DNA of 64,000 bases from Daphnia pulex (GCF_021134715.1 NC_060024.1:7936001-8000000); one strand, 5' to 3'; positions 40,450 to 53,239 are shown, numbered from the stretch's first letter. Translations and numbers: made by a program. The notes: generated from the sequence alone by a model not told the origin.

Positions 40450-41053
40450 ATGCAGGCTTCACTAGTGTTATCTTCCCTTGCATTTGTCATTGTCATCTTG
40501 TTCGTCATAGTGTGGCCTTTCCGTAAAAAGTAATTTAACTTTTAACTCAATTTAATTTAATTAATTACAACAACATTATATCCTTTTTTCAGAAAAGTCT
40601 TCTAATCGCTTATTTATCAACAGGTTAATAATGATTGGCAAGCCGGTTATTGAACAGTGTTTCAAATGGACGCGAAATGGAGTAAAAAAAACCAAAAAAA
40701 CAATCTCGAGCAAATGTAAAAGGCCAAGCTTGGCTGTACCTACCACCGACTCCACATTGGAAACGGGAGAAAATCCAGATGAATCGCACCTTTATGCCAC
40801 TATAACAAAGGAAAGCAAACAAACAAAAAAACAACGGAGAAGTCTGAGCAACGATTCTGATTTCTCAGCTTCAGATACTGCAGTCGAGGAAACAGGCGTG
40901 GTATCAGTTGAGTTGCACGCCTATCAAACAGTGAATTTGGAATCACATGAAAATTCTGCAATGCTTAAAGAGATTAGAACACGCTCTGAGAATAACGATG
41001 GGCAGATCATTGATGAAACAAGTGGGTCCAAAATTTACGACGAAGTAGGCTAG
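40450..41053 (+). CDS. Small single-pass membrane protein with three YxxI/V motifs
   Basis: Two exons, 40450-40529 and 40624-41053, give 169 aa. The donor is AAAAA|GTAATT; the acceptor TTTATCAACAG restores the frame. The start codon sits in AACAAACATG. Residues about 3-22 are a strongly hydrophobic helix (SLVLSSLAFVIVILFVIVW), followed by the positive stop-transfer stretch PFRKK, so the long tail should be cytosolic. The tail is Ser/Thr- and Lys/Glu-rich, probably disordered, with HLYATI, HAYQTV and KIYDEV (the last at the C-terminus), spaced like phosphotyrosine docking sites for SH2 proteins. No family recognised. An upstream exon adding an ectodomain cannot be excluded. Neighbours are transposon debris. 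Confidence 0.6.
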
Positions 41054-41718
41054 TAAATGAATTATTGTAAATGAAAATTTGCTGATTGCTAATTGCCGGC
41101 ATATGGAGAGTATAAAGAAATGTTATTCTGCATTCTGATAAACATGAACTATAATTTAACCAATACATTATATAAAAATATATCGTAAAAAGAAATACTG
41201 TACCTACAGTTGATTTAATTTTGTATTCATATTCTAATGTGTAAACAGAAACATTACCCACACAACATTTTTTTCGCGGATTTTTCTTCTTTTCCCCAGT
41301 AGAAAAAAGGTTTTGCAAGATTTTCGTCCAAATCAGTATGCGAAAGAGATCCAACTTTCATAACCAGAAATGCTTTTCAAAATTTCCCTCAGAAACGACT
41401 GAAACCCAATTTATCTGTAGATGAGTAATAAAATCACTAGAGGAGAAAGTTTAACATTACTGTAACCGACATACCAGACTCAGCAGTTAGACGATACATT
41501 CTCGTCTTTATATTCTTCAGGAAGGATACTCCATTCTTTGTGATCGCCACTTGCTTATCATTCCAATAAACTTTGGTAGCAATAAGGTAGGGGCAACAGA
41601 GTGCTCTAGAATGCTAAAACTAACGCAGACCTAATAAATTATCGTCATTTGAAACGCGAGCTGAATCAAATTGATGAATGCCAGTCAATCCGGCCCCAAC
41701 TTTTCCGGCACAACCAAT

Positions 41719-41741
41719 CCGGCCACAAATTTTGTGGCCGG
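41719..41741. repeat. 23-bp palindrome in ATCCGGCC-rich patch
   Basis: CCGGCCACAAA and its exact complement flank a single T. The surrounding 100 bases carry further CCGGCC/CCGGCA copies after AAT or ATT. Confidence 0.85.
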
Positions 41742-44037
41742 AATCGTTACAAAACATTTACCATTCCGGCCCCATCCTATCCGACCCAAAATTAATTATT
41801 GTTTATAAATGTCTTTTGGTCAAAAATACTTGTTTTAAGAGCACGTTTAACTTTTTTTAAATTAGGTGTAGATGGCAAGTTTCTTTCAGAATTGGAATAA
41901 CGTTCTTGAATGGATAACAAGTCTGTATCATAATGCTATCACAAGCTTGATTAGCGATGGTGTTACCTAAGTTAATGAAGATTGAATTTTGCGTAACCTT
42001 GTTAATGTTAAAATTTTGATGCAGCCAAAATGAAAGACAAAATATCGATGGTTAAGATTATCAAAAATGTAATGATAATACGCAATAATTTTGATGTTGA
42101 TGACCAGATGGTGATAAAATTTTAATATAATCAGTACCGTCGCTAATGGGTTGAAAAAACTTGTAGTTTTCGTATCAGTATTGTTATTAAGTCGAAGACT
42201 CACAAAAAAATAGATTGACAGTTGCAAGTAGACTTTATGCTGGCAGACGTTCTTACCGACCTTAACACTGTGCGAAAACCCGAACCTTCTGGTTAAAAAA
42301 TTTTGCCCTCGGGGCAAAGAATTTTGTTTTGTTATGAGTAGATTGGCGTTCTTGAAACACCTACAAATTAAATAATCAAATTAAAACTGCTTGACTAAGA
42401 ATTTAATATTGATACTGGCAAAATCTATACGTTCTTGCTAGCACGAGAAATCTATAAATATACTAATCTATCGGATATGCTATGTGTTTTCTTTAGTTCA
42501 AACGATTCTTTAGTTCAAACGAGTCTTGAGTTCAAACGACGTCTCGTCTTTTTGGAAACTACTAGGGATATTTTTAGAATATTATATCTCCCATTGAAAT
42601 CCATCTGCCTTCCTACTGCATGTAATCCATACATTATGTTTGTAAATGTCATATTGGGTACAAGCGGTGCAATAATAAGTTATTTTAAAACAATTCCCTC
42701 TAAATCTAGATATAATTTTTTTTGTAGTTTAAAAATTGAAGGTATTATTGGAAATATGACATCCAAACAAAAGCTTACCTCTATTAAAAAAATGTAAGCT
42801 TCGTTTTCCCAAAAAATGTTGTTGTAATTATTGAATCTTAACCTATAAGAACTAGAGGATTTATAGAATTACATTCATATTTAGAAATATGTCTTCAAAA
42901 TATTGCTGTAACATGAAAACATGTTACAGCAGATAAATTTGCGGTAAATGAATTTATGAGATGGTTGACGTTGACCTGCTACGCATACATCCCCCCTTCC
43001 CAAAAAAAAGAAACCCGCTTAGTGACGTCCATGGTCTGCCCACCTTGGGATCTAAACAGGTAATAATTAATTTATATGCAGAGCTAACATTCATGCAAAG
43101 TTTTGCGAAAAGTGTAAGAAGTATAACTGAAGCCAGAGCATTTTTAAAATATGAGATTGGTAATTGACTAATTGAATTGATTGTTTTTAATTATTTTGCC
43201 AATGTACTTTCTTGTAATAAATGTTTTTATGCTAGCAGGTGCAGGAGGTAGGGCCACAATAGTTTCACCGGGCAATCACTCTATTTCATCAGCTCCATCA
43301 CAATCTTCTGATGTCTCTGCTTCTCATTCAGCAACATTATTGGTTTTAAAACCAGTTGTTGCCAGTCAACTTATACCAATCGCATAGAAGCAATCTGTAA
43401 AATACACGAAAGATGGTATATTCAACTCTCTGTTTCTGTTTGGACTTTATTAGTCTAGCAAGTCACAGGCCATCGACCATTGCATTCAAAGCTAGACATT
43501 TTCAGAAGTTGAAGCTTTATTGAACGTTTATTCAAGATTCCAGACTCGTTTTAGCAAAAAAAAACAGCGTGCGTCAACATTATGGCAAGAATTTAAAACC
43601 TCAAATTCTAGATTAAAGAACTCGACTAGACTATTTCGGTATTTCCTGAGATATAATCTTTCGTCTTTTCAAGAAAACAACAAACGTAATTCTTAGTTTA
43701 AGTCAGCAACATTGGAACTTCGTCATTTCTTATGTTGATTTATGTGATGAAATTGCGCTTTAATTTAAGTGTTTACAAGTTCTCAAGCAATACAAAGAAT
43801 AATTTTGGTTATATTCACGCCAGGCGTTTTTAGAAGAATAATTATGTGCTGTGTTTGGTGATAAGGGCAAAAATAATTCAAGAAAAAAATTAAATAAAAA
43901 AAACAATAATTTTCTTTAAAAATTGTGTTGTAAAATCAAGTTTATTTAAGACACTGTAAAAGATAAATTCTTCTACGATGCGTCGCCGTTTTTCCGTCAA
44001 GCAAAATACGTAAATTATCTATTGTTTTTAGACTTGG

Positions 44038-44115
44038 TTTTCCCACTACAATTAGATTTTCTTAAATCTGGCAATGCCGCAAAACGACAAAAAAGATGTT
44101 CCTTTAACGAACCCC
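44038..44115. repeat. Dispersed repeat, copy 2
   Basis: Matches 30444-30514 over TTTTCCC.CTACAATTA through TTAACGAACCCC. It directly precedes the segmental duplication block. Confidence 0.55.
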
Positions 44116-44134
44116 TTTGAGTAAATTGTACTAG

Positions 44135-45610
44135 ACGGCCTGGGTTGCCAGTTTGGAGAAAAAAACAGTCAGGGGACTTCCATTTTGAAGTCGGTTGTTA
44201 TGATAGTTTGCTGTGACAGTTATCTTCTGCTTGTTTACATCTACATTAACATAAAAAAGTGATAACAGTCATATGCTCAAACACGAGTCACGTTGAGCAG
44301 ACGACAAAACTATCTGTCGTCATGAAATCGCTTAGCCATAAAAAAGGCTGAGAGGGGGTCATTCAGTTCACGTACCAGTTGGGGTAAGGTTTGCCCTTCG
44401 TGCCTTTTTCACTCAGTGTATTCTCGTGATGACTCAAGTTGTCGTCAACAATACAATTGTGATTGAAGATAGAAATCAAATATAAGCCACATAACACCTG
44501 CCAATTAAATTTTTTTCTGATAAAATTATACCAATATTGGCCAAATCTGTACCTCATGCTCTGACATTTGTTTTAATGTTAAAAATTAAAAATATTACTA
44601 GAACTTTAAAATTGTAGTGTATATTTGTTTACGACATGTTCGAGATTTGAATCCAGAAACGGCTCCAACACTGTGTGTGAATTATTTACAGGAGGCTCTT
44701 TCAACGCATTCACTGTAACATCACCCAAATCCCCACGGACCAATATACGTGAAACAAAAATTATTAGCTTTGAATGTAATTTTTAATTACCTGAACACAA
44801 TACCTATTAGATAAACTTCCTCTTATTTCTTCATTAAGATTCATGCTACATGGCGATATGGGCAGTCTCAATAGACGTAATCAATTAATCATGATAGTGC
44901 TTATTTAGAGATTTACTTGTCTAAACCCAAAAGTTATTTTACTGTCGATTTAAATATTGTTTTTGATTCATTGGTTGAGATTTTTAGATATTTCAAGTAG
45001 AAACAGTAGCGAATGCCGACTAGTATGATTCTACTAGCTGCTGCTGCTACTAGCTGCTGAATTTACCATGTTTCAATCCTTAAATTTTAATTAAATATGA
45101 TTCGATGTTATACGTTATGATGTAATTATGTTATGATGAATGTTTAAAAAAATCAAACAAAGAAAGCTGTAACTTACAGCTTAAAAGATCAACAGATAAT
45201 AAAAAAGCAAATTTATGTACCCAAAATAACAGTTTTCATTAAACCATCACAGAAAGCGTCTATACAATTATTTTCAGAAGAGAGAAGTCATTCAAATAAG
45301 AAAATTTCAACTTTTTATTCGATTCTTTTTATTTAAAATATTTTTTTCCAAAAAAGAATAGTTAGTAGACCTCATTACTGTGAATCCTCCCCCCAAAAGA
45401 GAGGTGTTGTCTTTAAGGAAGAAGGTGGATACCACACAGACTTCACATATTGTTTTTTTAAAGAAACGATCGAGCATTTTGTTTGTTAAGAATCGAATAT
45501 TATTTTTTATGGGGAACGATTCCGCAAACATGATAACACTTCGTGTATAATAAGTATAATCTCAAATCCAAATCAAATAATATCGTACAAATATTTGTTG
45601 CAATTTTTCG
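44135..45610. repeat. Segmental duplication, block A, copy 1
   Basis: Matches 57870-59320 in the same orientation. Landmarks include CCTGGGTTGCCAGTTTGGAG, GAGTCACGTTGAGCAGACGA, GCTGAGAGGGGGTCATTCAG, AACTGCTGCTGCTACTAGCT-like text and ATCGTACAAATATT near the end. No coding gene recognised inside. Confidence 0.85.
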
Positions 45611-47595
45611 TCCGATTTCAACCAGTTGTTAAATTCCGTTATGGCTTATTATATCGTCTTTAAAGGGAAGCGGGAATAAGGGAAGGAGAGATCAATTTCT
45701 TTTCTGATGATATATTTTTTTACCATTAGATAATATACTCAGAATAAAATCTAATTTTCCCCCGCAATCCACGATGAAATCCAGTACAGAAAATAATCTC
45801 ATACCTTATCATGATTTGTCCATTTCAAAGAGCGATGGAGTGACTATTCCTTTCCTTTTATATACCTCCAAGTTGAATCCCTATGCGTACTATCAGTGCA
45901 AGTCAAATCCAACAGCTGTTTCAATTTAAAAAATACTTATTTTCGTACAAAACCATTTATTATTATAAATGGCAACTAAGAAATCTCGTTCATGTCAACA
46001 AAATATCGATCTCTGGGAGAATTAGAGGCTCTGGATTTTATTTACACGTGCAGACAAAATTCTCCCTTCCTCTCAAATGATATGCAATTCAAAAACTACA
46101 AAAATCAGTTATTGTGTTGCTTCATTCACTAGTTCTTTCTCTTATCCCTCTGCTTCAAGAAGACGTTCAGCTAAGATATAACTTACAATACGAATTTTCC
46201 TCTAATTCTTGTAATCTTTTTATTTCAAAGTTAATGCTGCCGGTGTTGCTTTAAAGACCATGGGACAAAATGGAAGTTAAACAAAATATAGCAACAGCAA
46301 AAGCTAAATAACCACAACAAAGTCACATAAAAACTAAAAACCCATCGGATTCTTACCATGGCACAACAACAATAAAAGGAGTATCCAATATCTGCAATGT
46401 TTCGCCTTCGCAGCGGCCTCAAAAAACTCAACCACTTCATCAACAGTTCAATTTTTTTTATCATTGTGTGGGTAAATGTTCTTAAGGTCGTTGATAAGGT
46501 GGTGCTGTTCTTGTCGGGAGATCTCTCCTGATGGTTTTAGTCAATCAACAGTTATTTATCACATTGATTAAAATGAAGTTGAATTTATCACACCCACGTG
46601 ACGCAAAAACTACAATGAAATCCAGACTTTCCATGGCATTATTTCTTACCGTCAATCTTTTCCTCTAATCTGAAGTTGCGACAAGACTTGACATCCATTC
46701 AACTAAGTTATCCTAGCGAACCAATTTGAATTCCAAAGTCATTTAATTGGTTGAAAAAAACTGATTCGTTTCTCAAAGTCGGCGTTTACAGGTAGATACG
46801 AAAAACCAGGCATCTATTCCCCGAACCCTTGTTTTTTTACCCACACAAATTGTTTGTTTACCAGCATAAATTTTTGTTTTAAAATATTGCAGAAAGAAAG
46901 GAAGCATTTGAAGAATTCGACAAGAGTCACAGGACATTACTTTTTCAGACAATTTTTTAATCAAGGCTAAAATAGACGAAGGATGGATAAATTTCCTCTT
47001 CAACGAGCAAAGAGGGGTGTTCTATTCAGTCTAGGCCATGCTTAATGAACTTGAAGCAAGAAATGCTTTATGAGAGCATTCTTGCTTGTTTTTTGGAACT
47101 TGGACTTGACAAGGGAGTATTTGCATCTTGCCTTTCTTGGAAAAACAAATTTTAGCATATGCAGACAGATGCATCTTTGAATCTTTTCTTTCTTGGAAAA
47201 ACACACGTGAATACCTTCGATTTTCCCGAATTGTTCAAAAATCTTCTTCAGTCTTCTCTTTGTCAAATACATCGATTTGTCCCTTATCGTGAATTTCAAC
47301 AAACGATTAATGTCAACGGAATGCTAGCAAATCAACAAATTGGAGAAACATAACAGTCCAGTCATGTTCCTTATTCATCACTGAACAGTTTTAAAGGCAA
47401 TTAGTAGAGTAATTTTAGTCAGAATTGTCACAATAAATTACGCAGATTAAAAATTCCATAACGGATGCTCCACCAAGTGGGGATAGAGGGTGGTTATACC
47501 CTTATACGAAGTCACCAAAGTTACTATAGCTCTGGTTCAATAAAAATTTATGCAGGCTACTATTTATTCTTGCAAAAACTTATGCTTAAGTAACA
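45611..47595. other. Interval without recognised gene
   Basis: Lies between duplicated blocks A and B. A minus-strand frame at 47042-47302 has LTKRRLKKIFEQFGKIEGIHV, vaguely like the middle of an RRM fold, but it lacks the RNP motifs and was not called. Confidence 0.4.
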
Positions 47596-48060
47596 AAGCA
47601 ACTAGCAAATGGCAACAAACTATTTTAGATAAAGAATGATTTTTATCCCCATAAAACCATTCACAAAATAAGAGGTAAAAGATATGTTTTTAGATTTACT
47701 GGGCACAATTATTTGCAGAATAGTTCCCAAATGTATTTGACGGAGACGATACAGACAATTTACAGAGAAACACATGAGAACAGAAGGAAAATTGGGCCTT
47801 TTATACACGCTGGGTGGGTGAACTGCTGCACCGGCCGACTCCAGCTGGCTTTAAGAATCAGAACATCGTTTTTGTCTACGGAGTCTACCCGGCTTTAACC
47901 TTCAAGGACGTCAACGGACGGCCGCCGATACAGCCTTCACCATCTGGAGGGCGAGGGAACACAGTTGCAGCGGGTAAAATAAAATCACTGCTGACTGAGG
48001 AGAGGAGTTAAAGTCAAGAAGCTAGCATAAATATAAAAAGCGGCGATCGCTCAGTCTCAC
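47596..48060 (+). pseudogene. Duplicated exon-like segment, block B copy 1 (broken)
   Basis: Homologous to 60176-60650. Read on the + strand it contains FPNVFDGDDTDNLQR, NWAFYTRWVGELLHRPTPAGF and NQNI.FVYGVYPA. A stop interrupts before the FPNVF text and another follows the QRNT text. The combined pattern implies one exon of a real protein, which I do not recognise. A GT-containing donor-like GGGTAAAAT follows. Confidence 0.45.
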
Positions 48061-49050
48061 TTGGCGAGTAAAGGAGGGGAGCTGGAAAGACCCAACAGGA
48101 GGAGTCTGCACAGTGGCTTCTAGTGACAGCCTAAGAGAGACATAGGGCCTAGAAAATATAGAATACAAAGGGAGAAAACTAGCTTAGCTTACTGCATGGA
48201 GCAATACGGCGCTATAATCTCTAGCCCAAGTGGCGCCGCCTCGACTGGTGTATGAAGGCGCACTTTACTTCCAAAACAGATAGGTTCGGTAAAGAAATTG
48301 AACTTAAATTGGGCGTTTAGGAGAAATCACAGCTCCTTCAAGCAGAAGTGAAGTAGTGGGAAGAGAAGAATAAAAGATGCTCGATGTCTTTAATGAGAGA
48401 CCCAGAAGCACAACTCGAGGATTCTCTAAAGCCGAAGTGATTTTGGTGAGCGTTCGTTCACGCCAGACAGTGATTTTACCCACTCACGATTTCAGATGGC
48501 CATTGTTGACTCTCAAGTGAGATTTTTAGTCTGGAATTTTTTGGGAAGAGCCAGGGAGAAAATCAGGGAGTTGGTTACGAGAGGAAGAACCGTCAAGAAG
48601 TTTTGTTCAGAGGTTTCTTCACGAATGGAAGAGAGGATGTCGAGATTATCAACCTACAAGCTGGACAGTTTAACTAGGGGAAGAGTGAAGACGAAGGCAG
48701 GAAATATCATCCTTGTCTGAATTACAACATCTATTTCTTGCAATAACATCTTCCATCAGAAAATGCTTTTCGCACAAATAATAATTTTGGTCAGGGTTTC
48801 AATCCTTTCGATTTCCTGTGTGCAATACATTGTTAAATTTTTTTAGCTTTGGTAATTTTCGTGGCAAAAGTGTGGTGGTCTGAATTTTGTCTCATTGTTT
48901 GTAATGTTTCATTTGTGTAGCAATGGAGAGGCCAAAACGAGCAAGAAAACAACAAATTCGGTTTGCGGATTTTGAAGTGAGTGCTGAGTCTAGTAAGGTG
49001 ATGAAATGGCGAGTTGGACGTGTTGGTCGTGAACATATGCAGCGGGAAAT
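48061..49050. other. Interval without recognised gene
   Basis: Short open frames at 48496-48720 (Arg/Lys-rich) and 48923-49093 (starting MERPKRARKQQ) have no family features. The second follows a TTTGTGTAG acceptor-like site and could be a remnant exon. Confidence 0.35.
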
Positions 49051-49057
49051 GTTGCAG

Positions 49058-49545
49058 TTATTGCCAATCGACCGATTGCTTCTGATAAACTGAGGCTTTA
49101 GCGTTGTGTACTAGAGTTCGGCCGCCTATGTCATGATGGTTGATGTCTGCACCCCTTTCGATCATATAGCGAGCGAATATGGCGTTGGAGGCCATGGCGG
49201 TGCTGTACAGGGCAGTTATTCCGTGTGAATCGCATTGTTCTATCTCCACTTTTGTCAGGAGCAGCTCGAGAATCTTGGTGTCCGTTGCGAAACAGGCTGC
49301 CAAATCAAGTTAAGAATGGCCGGTTTGGTCCAATCTTCTGAAATCGGCGCCGTGGTCTATCAGGTGTGTAGCAACGGTGTCGTCGGATGCAATGCTTGCG
49401 CAGTAAAGGGCAGTAATCCCTGAAATGCCGCAATCTTCTACCTTAATTTTAACACTTAAAAGCAATTTGATTATTTCTTCTTCGTCAGTAAAAAGGGCCG
49501 CCATATGAAGGGCACTCCTTCCTACCTTGTCCCATTTTCTGGCTT
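49058..49545 (-). pseudogene. Ankyrin-repeat protein fragment with premature stop
   Basis: One minus-strand frame encodes ankyrin repeats: WDKVGRSALHMAALF, then GISGITALYCASIASDDTVA, then HLIDHGADFRRLDQTG. A TAA stop at 49310-49312 interrupts, and the same frame resumes with LDLAACF and continues with HGITALYSTAMASNAIFA, YMIERGADINHHD and GRTLVHNA. Apart from this single stop the frame is intact over about 160 codons, so the damage is recent, or the stop is an assembly error. Ankyrin repeats bind proteins; the partner is unknown. No methionine start is fixed upstream. Confidence 0.7.
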
Positions 49546-50117
49546 TGGCCCTTTTTTCTCAAAAAGATGTTGAACCATTTCTGTTTTCGAAAAGAGAATC
49601 TCCGAGTTGAGCAGAGCAATTGGTTGTAGATGCCGTTGATTTCTTTTAAACAACTATTTCCCAGTATTCGGTTGAACTAAGGAATATCTAACAAAAACGT
49701 AAGGCACAGCAGTGGGTGCAATGTAGTAACGTTGGTGAGAAAATGAACTATTCCTGCCACTTCGGGATTGATGCCTTCAGACGAAAGGGCAAAATAAGTG
49801 AAATAATTCGGGTATTTGCAAAAAGTTTTTACTATTTTTTTCATGTCCAAGGATGAATGACTCGCAGCTGGATAAAAAACTTTGGCATTTGAGATCCAAA
49901 ATACTGTGAATCCATAATTATATCAAGACATCTTTAATCGAAGCCTTTCCTTTTAATCCCTTTTCAATGGGTTCAATTTAATTTCGAATTTTCCCCTTGA
50001 GCTGGCTCCAGGTCCCTCTTCGGCTGTCATGGTTGTTGTTGACTTAGGTTGGGGGCTGGAGTGTCTAAGGTTAAGGATTCTCAGTCATTGTACTATTTCT
50101 TGTATGTTATAGTTGTC

Positions 50118-50780
50118 TTAATGGTGGATTGGATTATGTCTTGTTCTCCTGGTTCTGTTTTGTTGATCATTCCAATCCAGTGTTTTGTGGTTTTCTGTAA
50201 TGATAGGGAACCATTCATGGTTTTCGCTTTTCTCGATGGCTCCAATTGTTTCCTCGGCGAGGTTTACTGGGATGTAGTAGATTTTGCACGGGTTTTCTTG
50301 GTCCAGGTTTCCAAGTATGACCTTCACATATTCCAGGTAACTCTTATTTTCTAAGGTTTATCCATTTCAGTACCCTTTTGTAGCTTAATTGTATTAGTTT
50401 GTTTCGTAGTTCATGTTATTTTTCAATTACTTTTTAAAAGATTTACCGATTTTTTCTTCTGTTGATGAGTTCTTTCTTAGTCGAAGATTTTCTGCGTATG
50501 GTACATTTTTAATAGTGTGGTTGGGGTGATTCGAGGCTGGATGAAGATTGGCCACGGATGCTGTTTCTTTGTTTGTAAAGCATGTTGTCAGGATTCGGTT
50601 ATTTTCATCGGTGTTGATGGAGTAGTCTAGAAAAGCTTGCCTTAAAATTTTTGGTTCACTGATTTCATTTGTGAATACTTTTTCAAATTAATTGGAACAG
50701 TGTTTGTATTTGGGATTGGTCGATGCTGGTTATTATAAAAAGAATATAATCGGCAATTTTTTAAATAGTATTATTATTTC
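50118..50780 (-). mobile_element. Decayed Penelope-like reverse transcriptase end
   Basis: On the minus strand, near 50.75-50.45 kb, the reading is EISEPKILRQAFLDYS, then LHPASNHPNHTIKNVPYAENLRLRKNSS. The S(N)HP.H.K..(I/V)P....LR(L/I)R pattern is typical of the 3' region of Penelope-like and related reverse transcriptases. A second open piece at 50118-50327 follows (KVILGNLDQENPCKIYYIP). Several stops separate the parts. The family call rests on one motif. Confidence 0.45.
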
Positions 50781-51560
50781 TGGTTCGGACGGATAAGGTG
50801 TTTTGTTAGGGAGAACAGTTGGTAAGGGTTAACAAGTAAATAAACAAGTATCGTTTGATCAATCAAAAAATTAAGTTATCCAATACTTAGGATACAAAAT
50901 GCAAAAAAAATATATTTCTGGTAATTTCAAACATAAATTATTCGATAAAAAGTAAATTAAAACGGAAACCGCAACTTTTTGTTTATTCGAAGAAAGTTGT
51001 TTATTTTTGCACAACAAGAGAGTAGGAGGAAAAGATGATGAAAGAGCTGAAAAAGATGATAAACTGAGCAAGAATCGCAAATTTTATTTTTGCGTTATTT
51101 CTGCTACAGTTTCCTCCACTTCTGCTGAAGTGATGTGTACTTTCTATTTTCGTGAATTGTCTTGATTCAGCTTAGATAATTTTGTTTTGAATTTCATTCT
51201 TGCACAAAAATGGGACTCAAGAAGAACTAAAAAAACGAAGAAACGGATGCGTATTCAAAATTAATAAGTTGAATCAAGAAATGATTTTGACAAAAATGAC
51301 AATAGAAGAGTCTTCTTGATTTCGACTATGGATATCTTCTGCCACCGTCAACTCAAAGCCAGTTATATATAGTTAACTAGATTGCTTGTTAACCGATCTT
51401 TAGAGCTTGTTACGCAACAACCTGTTACTTAGTAATCATACAGCAAAATTGTGCAGTTAACAATTGATTCGCCATCAATTGAGACTCTCCTTCGTGGTTG
51501 CAGCAGTGGCCACAACGTTCAATGTTTGTATTTTCCCTATACTTAAGCAGTTGGCTGCTG
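50580..51560. repeat. Segmental duplication, block C, copy 1
   Basis: Matches 61075-61950 in the same orientation: CTAGAAAAGCTTG, TAAGGTGTTTTGTTAGGGAG, AGTAATCATACAGC, CACAACGTTCAAT and TTGGCTGCTGCT/TTGGTTGCTGCT occur in the same order. Confidence 0.8.
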
Positions 51561-51644
51561 CTTCTAACAACCAAAGGGAACTATTGCTAGTTTTTTGGAA
51601 AGTAGACATTTGAGACATTCTGTTTCAATTAATTTTGTATCCCT

Positions 51645-53235
51645 TTGAAAACGAAGGATACGAAGCACGATGCATTGCGCATACAAGATAAAATCATGAA
51701 CGTGGAATCGTCTTTTCAAATGGGATATGGGGTTGCTGGTGATCTTGACATTGTTGATGATGAACTGATTCCATCTCAAACGATACAGCTAGATTTCCAA
51801 CCTATGTCTACGGGATCCGAGACTGAAGGCATATCACATATATTTCCCACAACATCATTTTGGGAACACAGTGAGCCACAAATTTCTAATCCTGCAAATT
51901 CGGGGCTTTCATAAGAAACAACTAATTCTGGTGAGATGGTTGATAACAAAGCCAACTCACCCATTTCTTTTCAAGCAAAGTTATTGGTCGACTGGATAAC
52001 ACGTCACTCTTTTATCCGTCAACATGGCACCAAGAAACATATTTTTAAAATAAAGTCTACTCAATTTTTTCAGTGTCTAGAGATGACAAAAATACCATAG
52101 TAATCCAAAAATGGGTGGACATCGACCTAGATAACCATGAAGCGACATTTTCTGTTTCAGACGTAGAGCTAAAAAGAGTGAAAGCTGTCATATCCTTTCA
52201 TCACCTACAGGAACTACTTGATGAATTCAATAGAGCAAAAATATGTCAAGGTCTAAAAGGGCCTTAATTGTCAATCAGTTTCGGGCTATAAGTAAATATG
52301 GGTATAAAAATGCTGAAACGTTGAGCTCAAAGTTGTAAGTAATTTAATATTTAATTGTGACGTATATTTATAATTAATTTAATAATTATCATTGGTCTAT
52401 TACAGTTGTGATGACCTTTTAGATAGAGGACCAAGAGAAAAGAGGTACTATATTGCAACACTATATTCGGGGTGATGAGGATAAACATATATCTAGCAAG
52501 CAGACGTATTCAAAAATCCAAATATATGACATCATATTTCAATAAGAAACTAGATGCCGAGACAAAAGATATGTGCGTAAAGATAACCGCGTAAAAAATT
52601 GACGAAAGGATGGCAGCTTACTTTCACATTTTTAAATTACAACACAAGGTAAATATTAAAAAAAAGAATTACATCAAGTACATAGTAAATTTCTAAATAT
52701 TTCACAGAGTAAAAGACTTGTGGGAACTATATCCCACAAGACTGTTGAAGAAAAGCTCTAAGGTTATGTGATGGTTTGGACCTGAATTTCTACTTGAATA
52801 TCTACTGCTTCATATCAAAAGTTCTTCCGCTCATGAACATCTATGTAATGACATGCTGTCTCTTGCTGATCCAGATCATGTGCAGAGATTGTCACAAGGA
52901 CTCCCTTGCAAACTGGGTTCCAAGATTTCTCTCCATTCAATTGGCTATTTCATGCCAGTTCAATGAAAAGGACTGGAGTGGAGGACAATGGAATTACTGT
53001 GGTAAATATTTTTTAAATAGTTATTCTGTGTTATGTTAGGAATTTTACCGTATGGAAATATTCATTTGTATGGATATCCTAGTTTTGTAGGTGTTTTGGT
53101 TGTCGATGAGATTTCCATAACTTCTGATCTCTATTTCAACGCAAAACTCCTTCAGTTTGAAGGATTCGAAGATCACCTATCATCCTCAAAAAAACTACGA
53201 CAAAGAATTTCAAAATTAAGTAACAAGTAAAACGC
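51645..53235 (+). pseudogene. Decayed P-element/THAP-type transposase
   Basis: Successive + strand pieces in different frames follow the order of P-element-type transposases. 52073-52267 is a coiled piece with FHHLQELLDEFNRAKIC. Near 52.77-52.93 kb, FGPEFLLEYLLLHIKSSS then AHEHLCNDMLSLADPD and GLPCKLGFQDF match the stretch where these proteins have a K(S/T)PSAYEHL-like motif and PC.FGF. At 53.09-53.17 kb GVLVVDEISITSDLYFNA then LLQFEGFEDH matches the catalytic LxxDEM.I...L.(Y/F)......EGF block. An upstream open piece at 51645-51914 may be an N-terminal part. Stops and frame changes make it inactive. Confidence 0.65.
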
Positions 53236-53239
53236 CTTT

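Larger units (their letters stand above)
41054..44134. other. Gene-poor interval
   Basis: Contains a CCGGCC-rich palindrome region (41.69-41.79 kb) and a 120-codon open frame at 42435-42797 with hydrophobic stretches but no clear family. Short open pieces at 42.96-43.06 and 43.22-43.39 kb have splice-like borders (CAG|GTAATA and GCTAGCAG) but no recognised domain. Confidence 0.4.

Noticed and set aside
42435..42797. 120-codon + strand frame with hydrophobic stretches
   Set aside because: Considered as a membrane protein fragment, but helices are irregular and no motif could be confirmed.
47042..47302. Minus-strand frame slightly resembling an RRM
   Set aside because: Only FEQFGKIEGIHV fits; RNP1 and RNP2 strands are missing.
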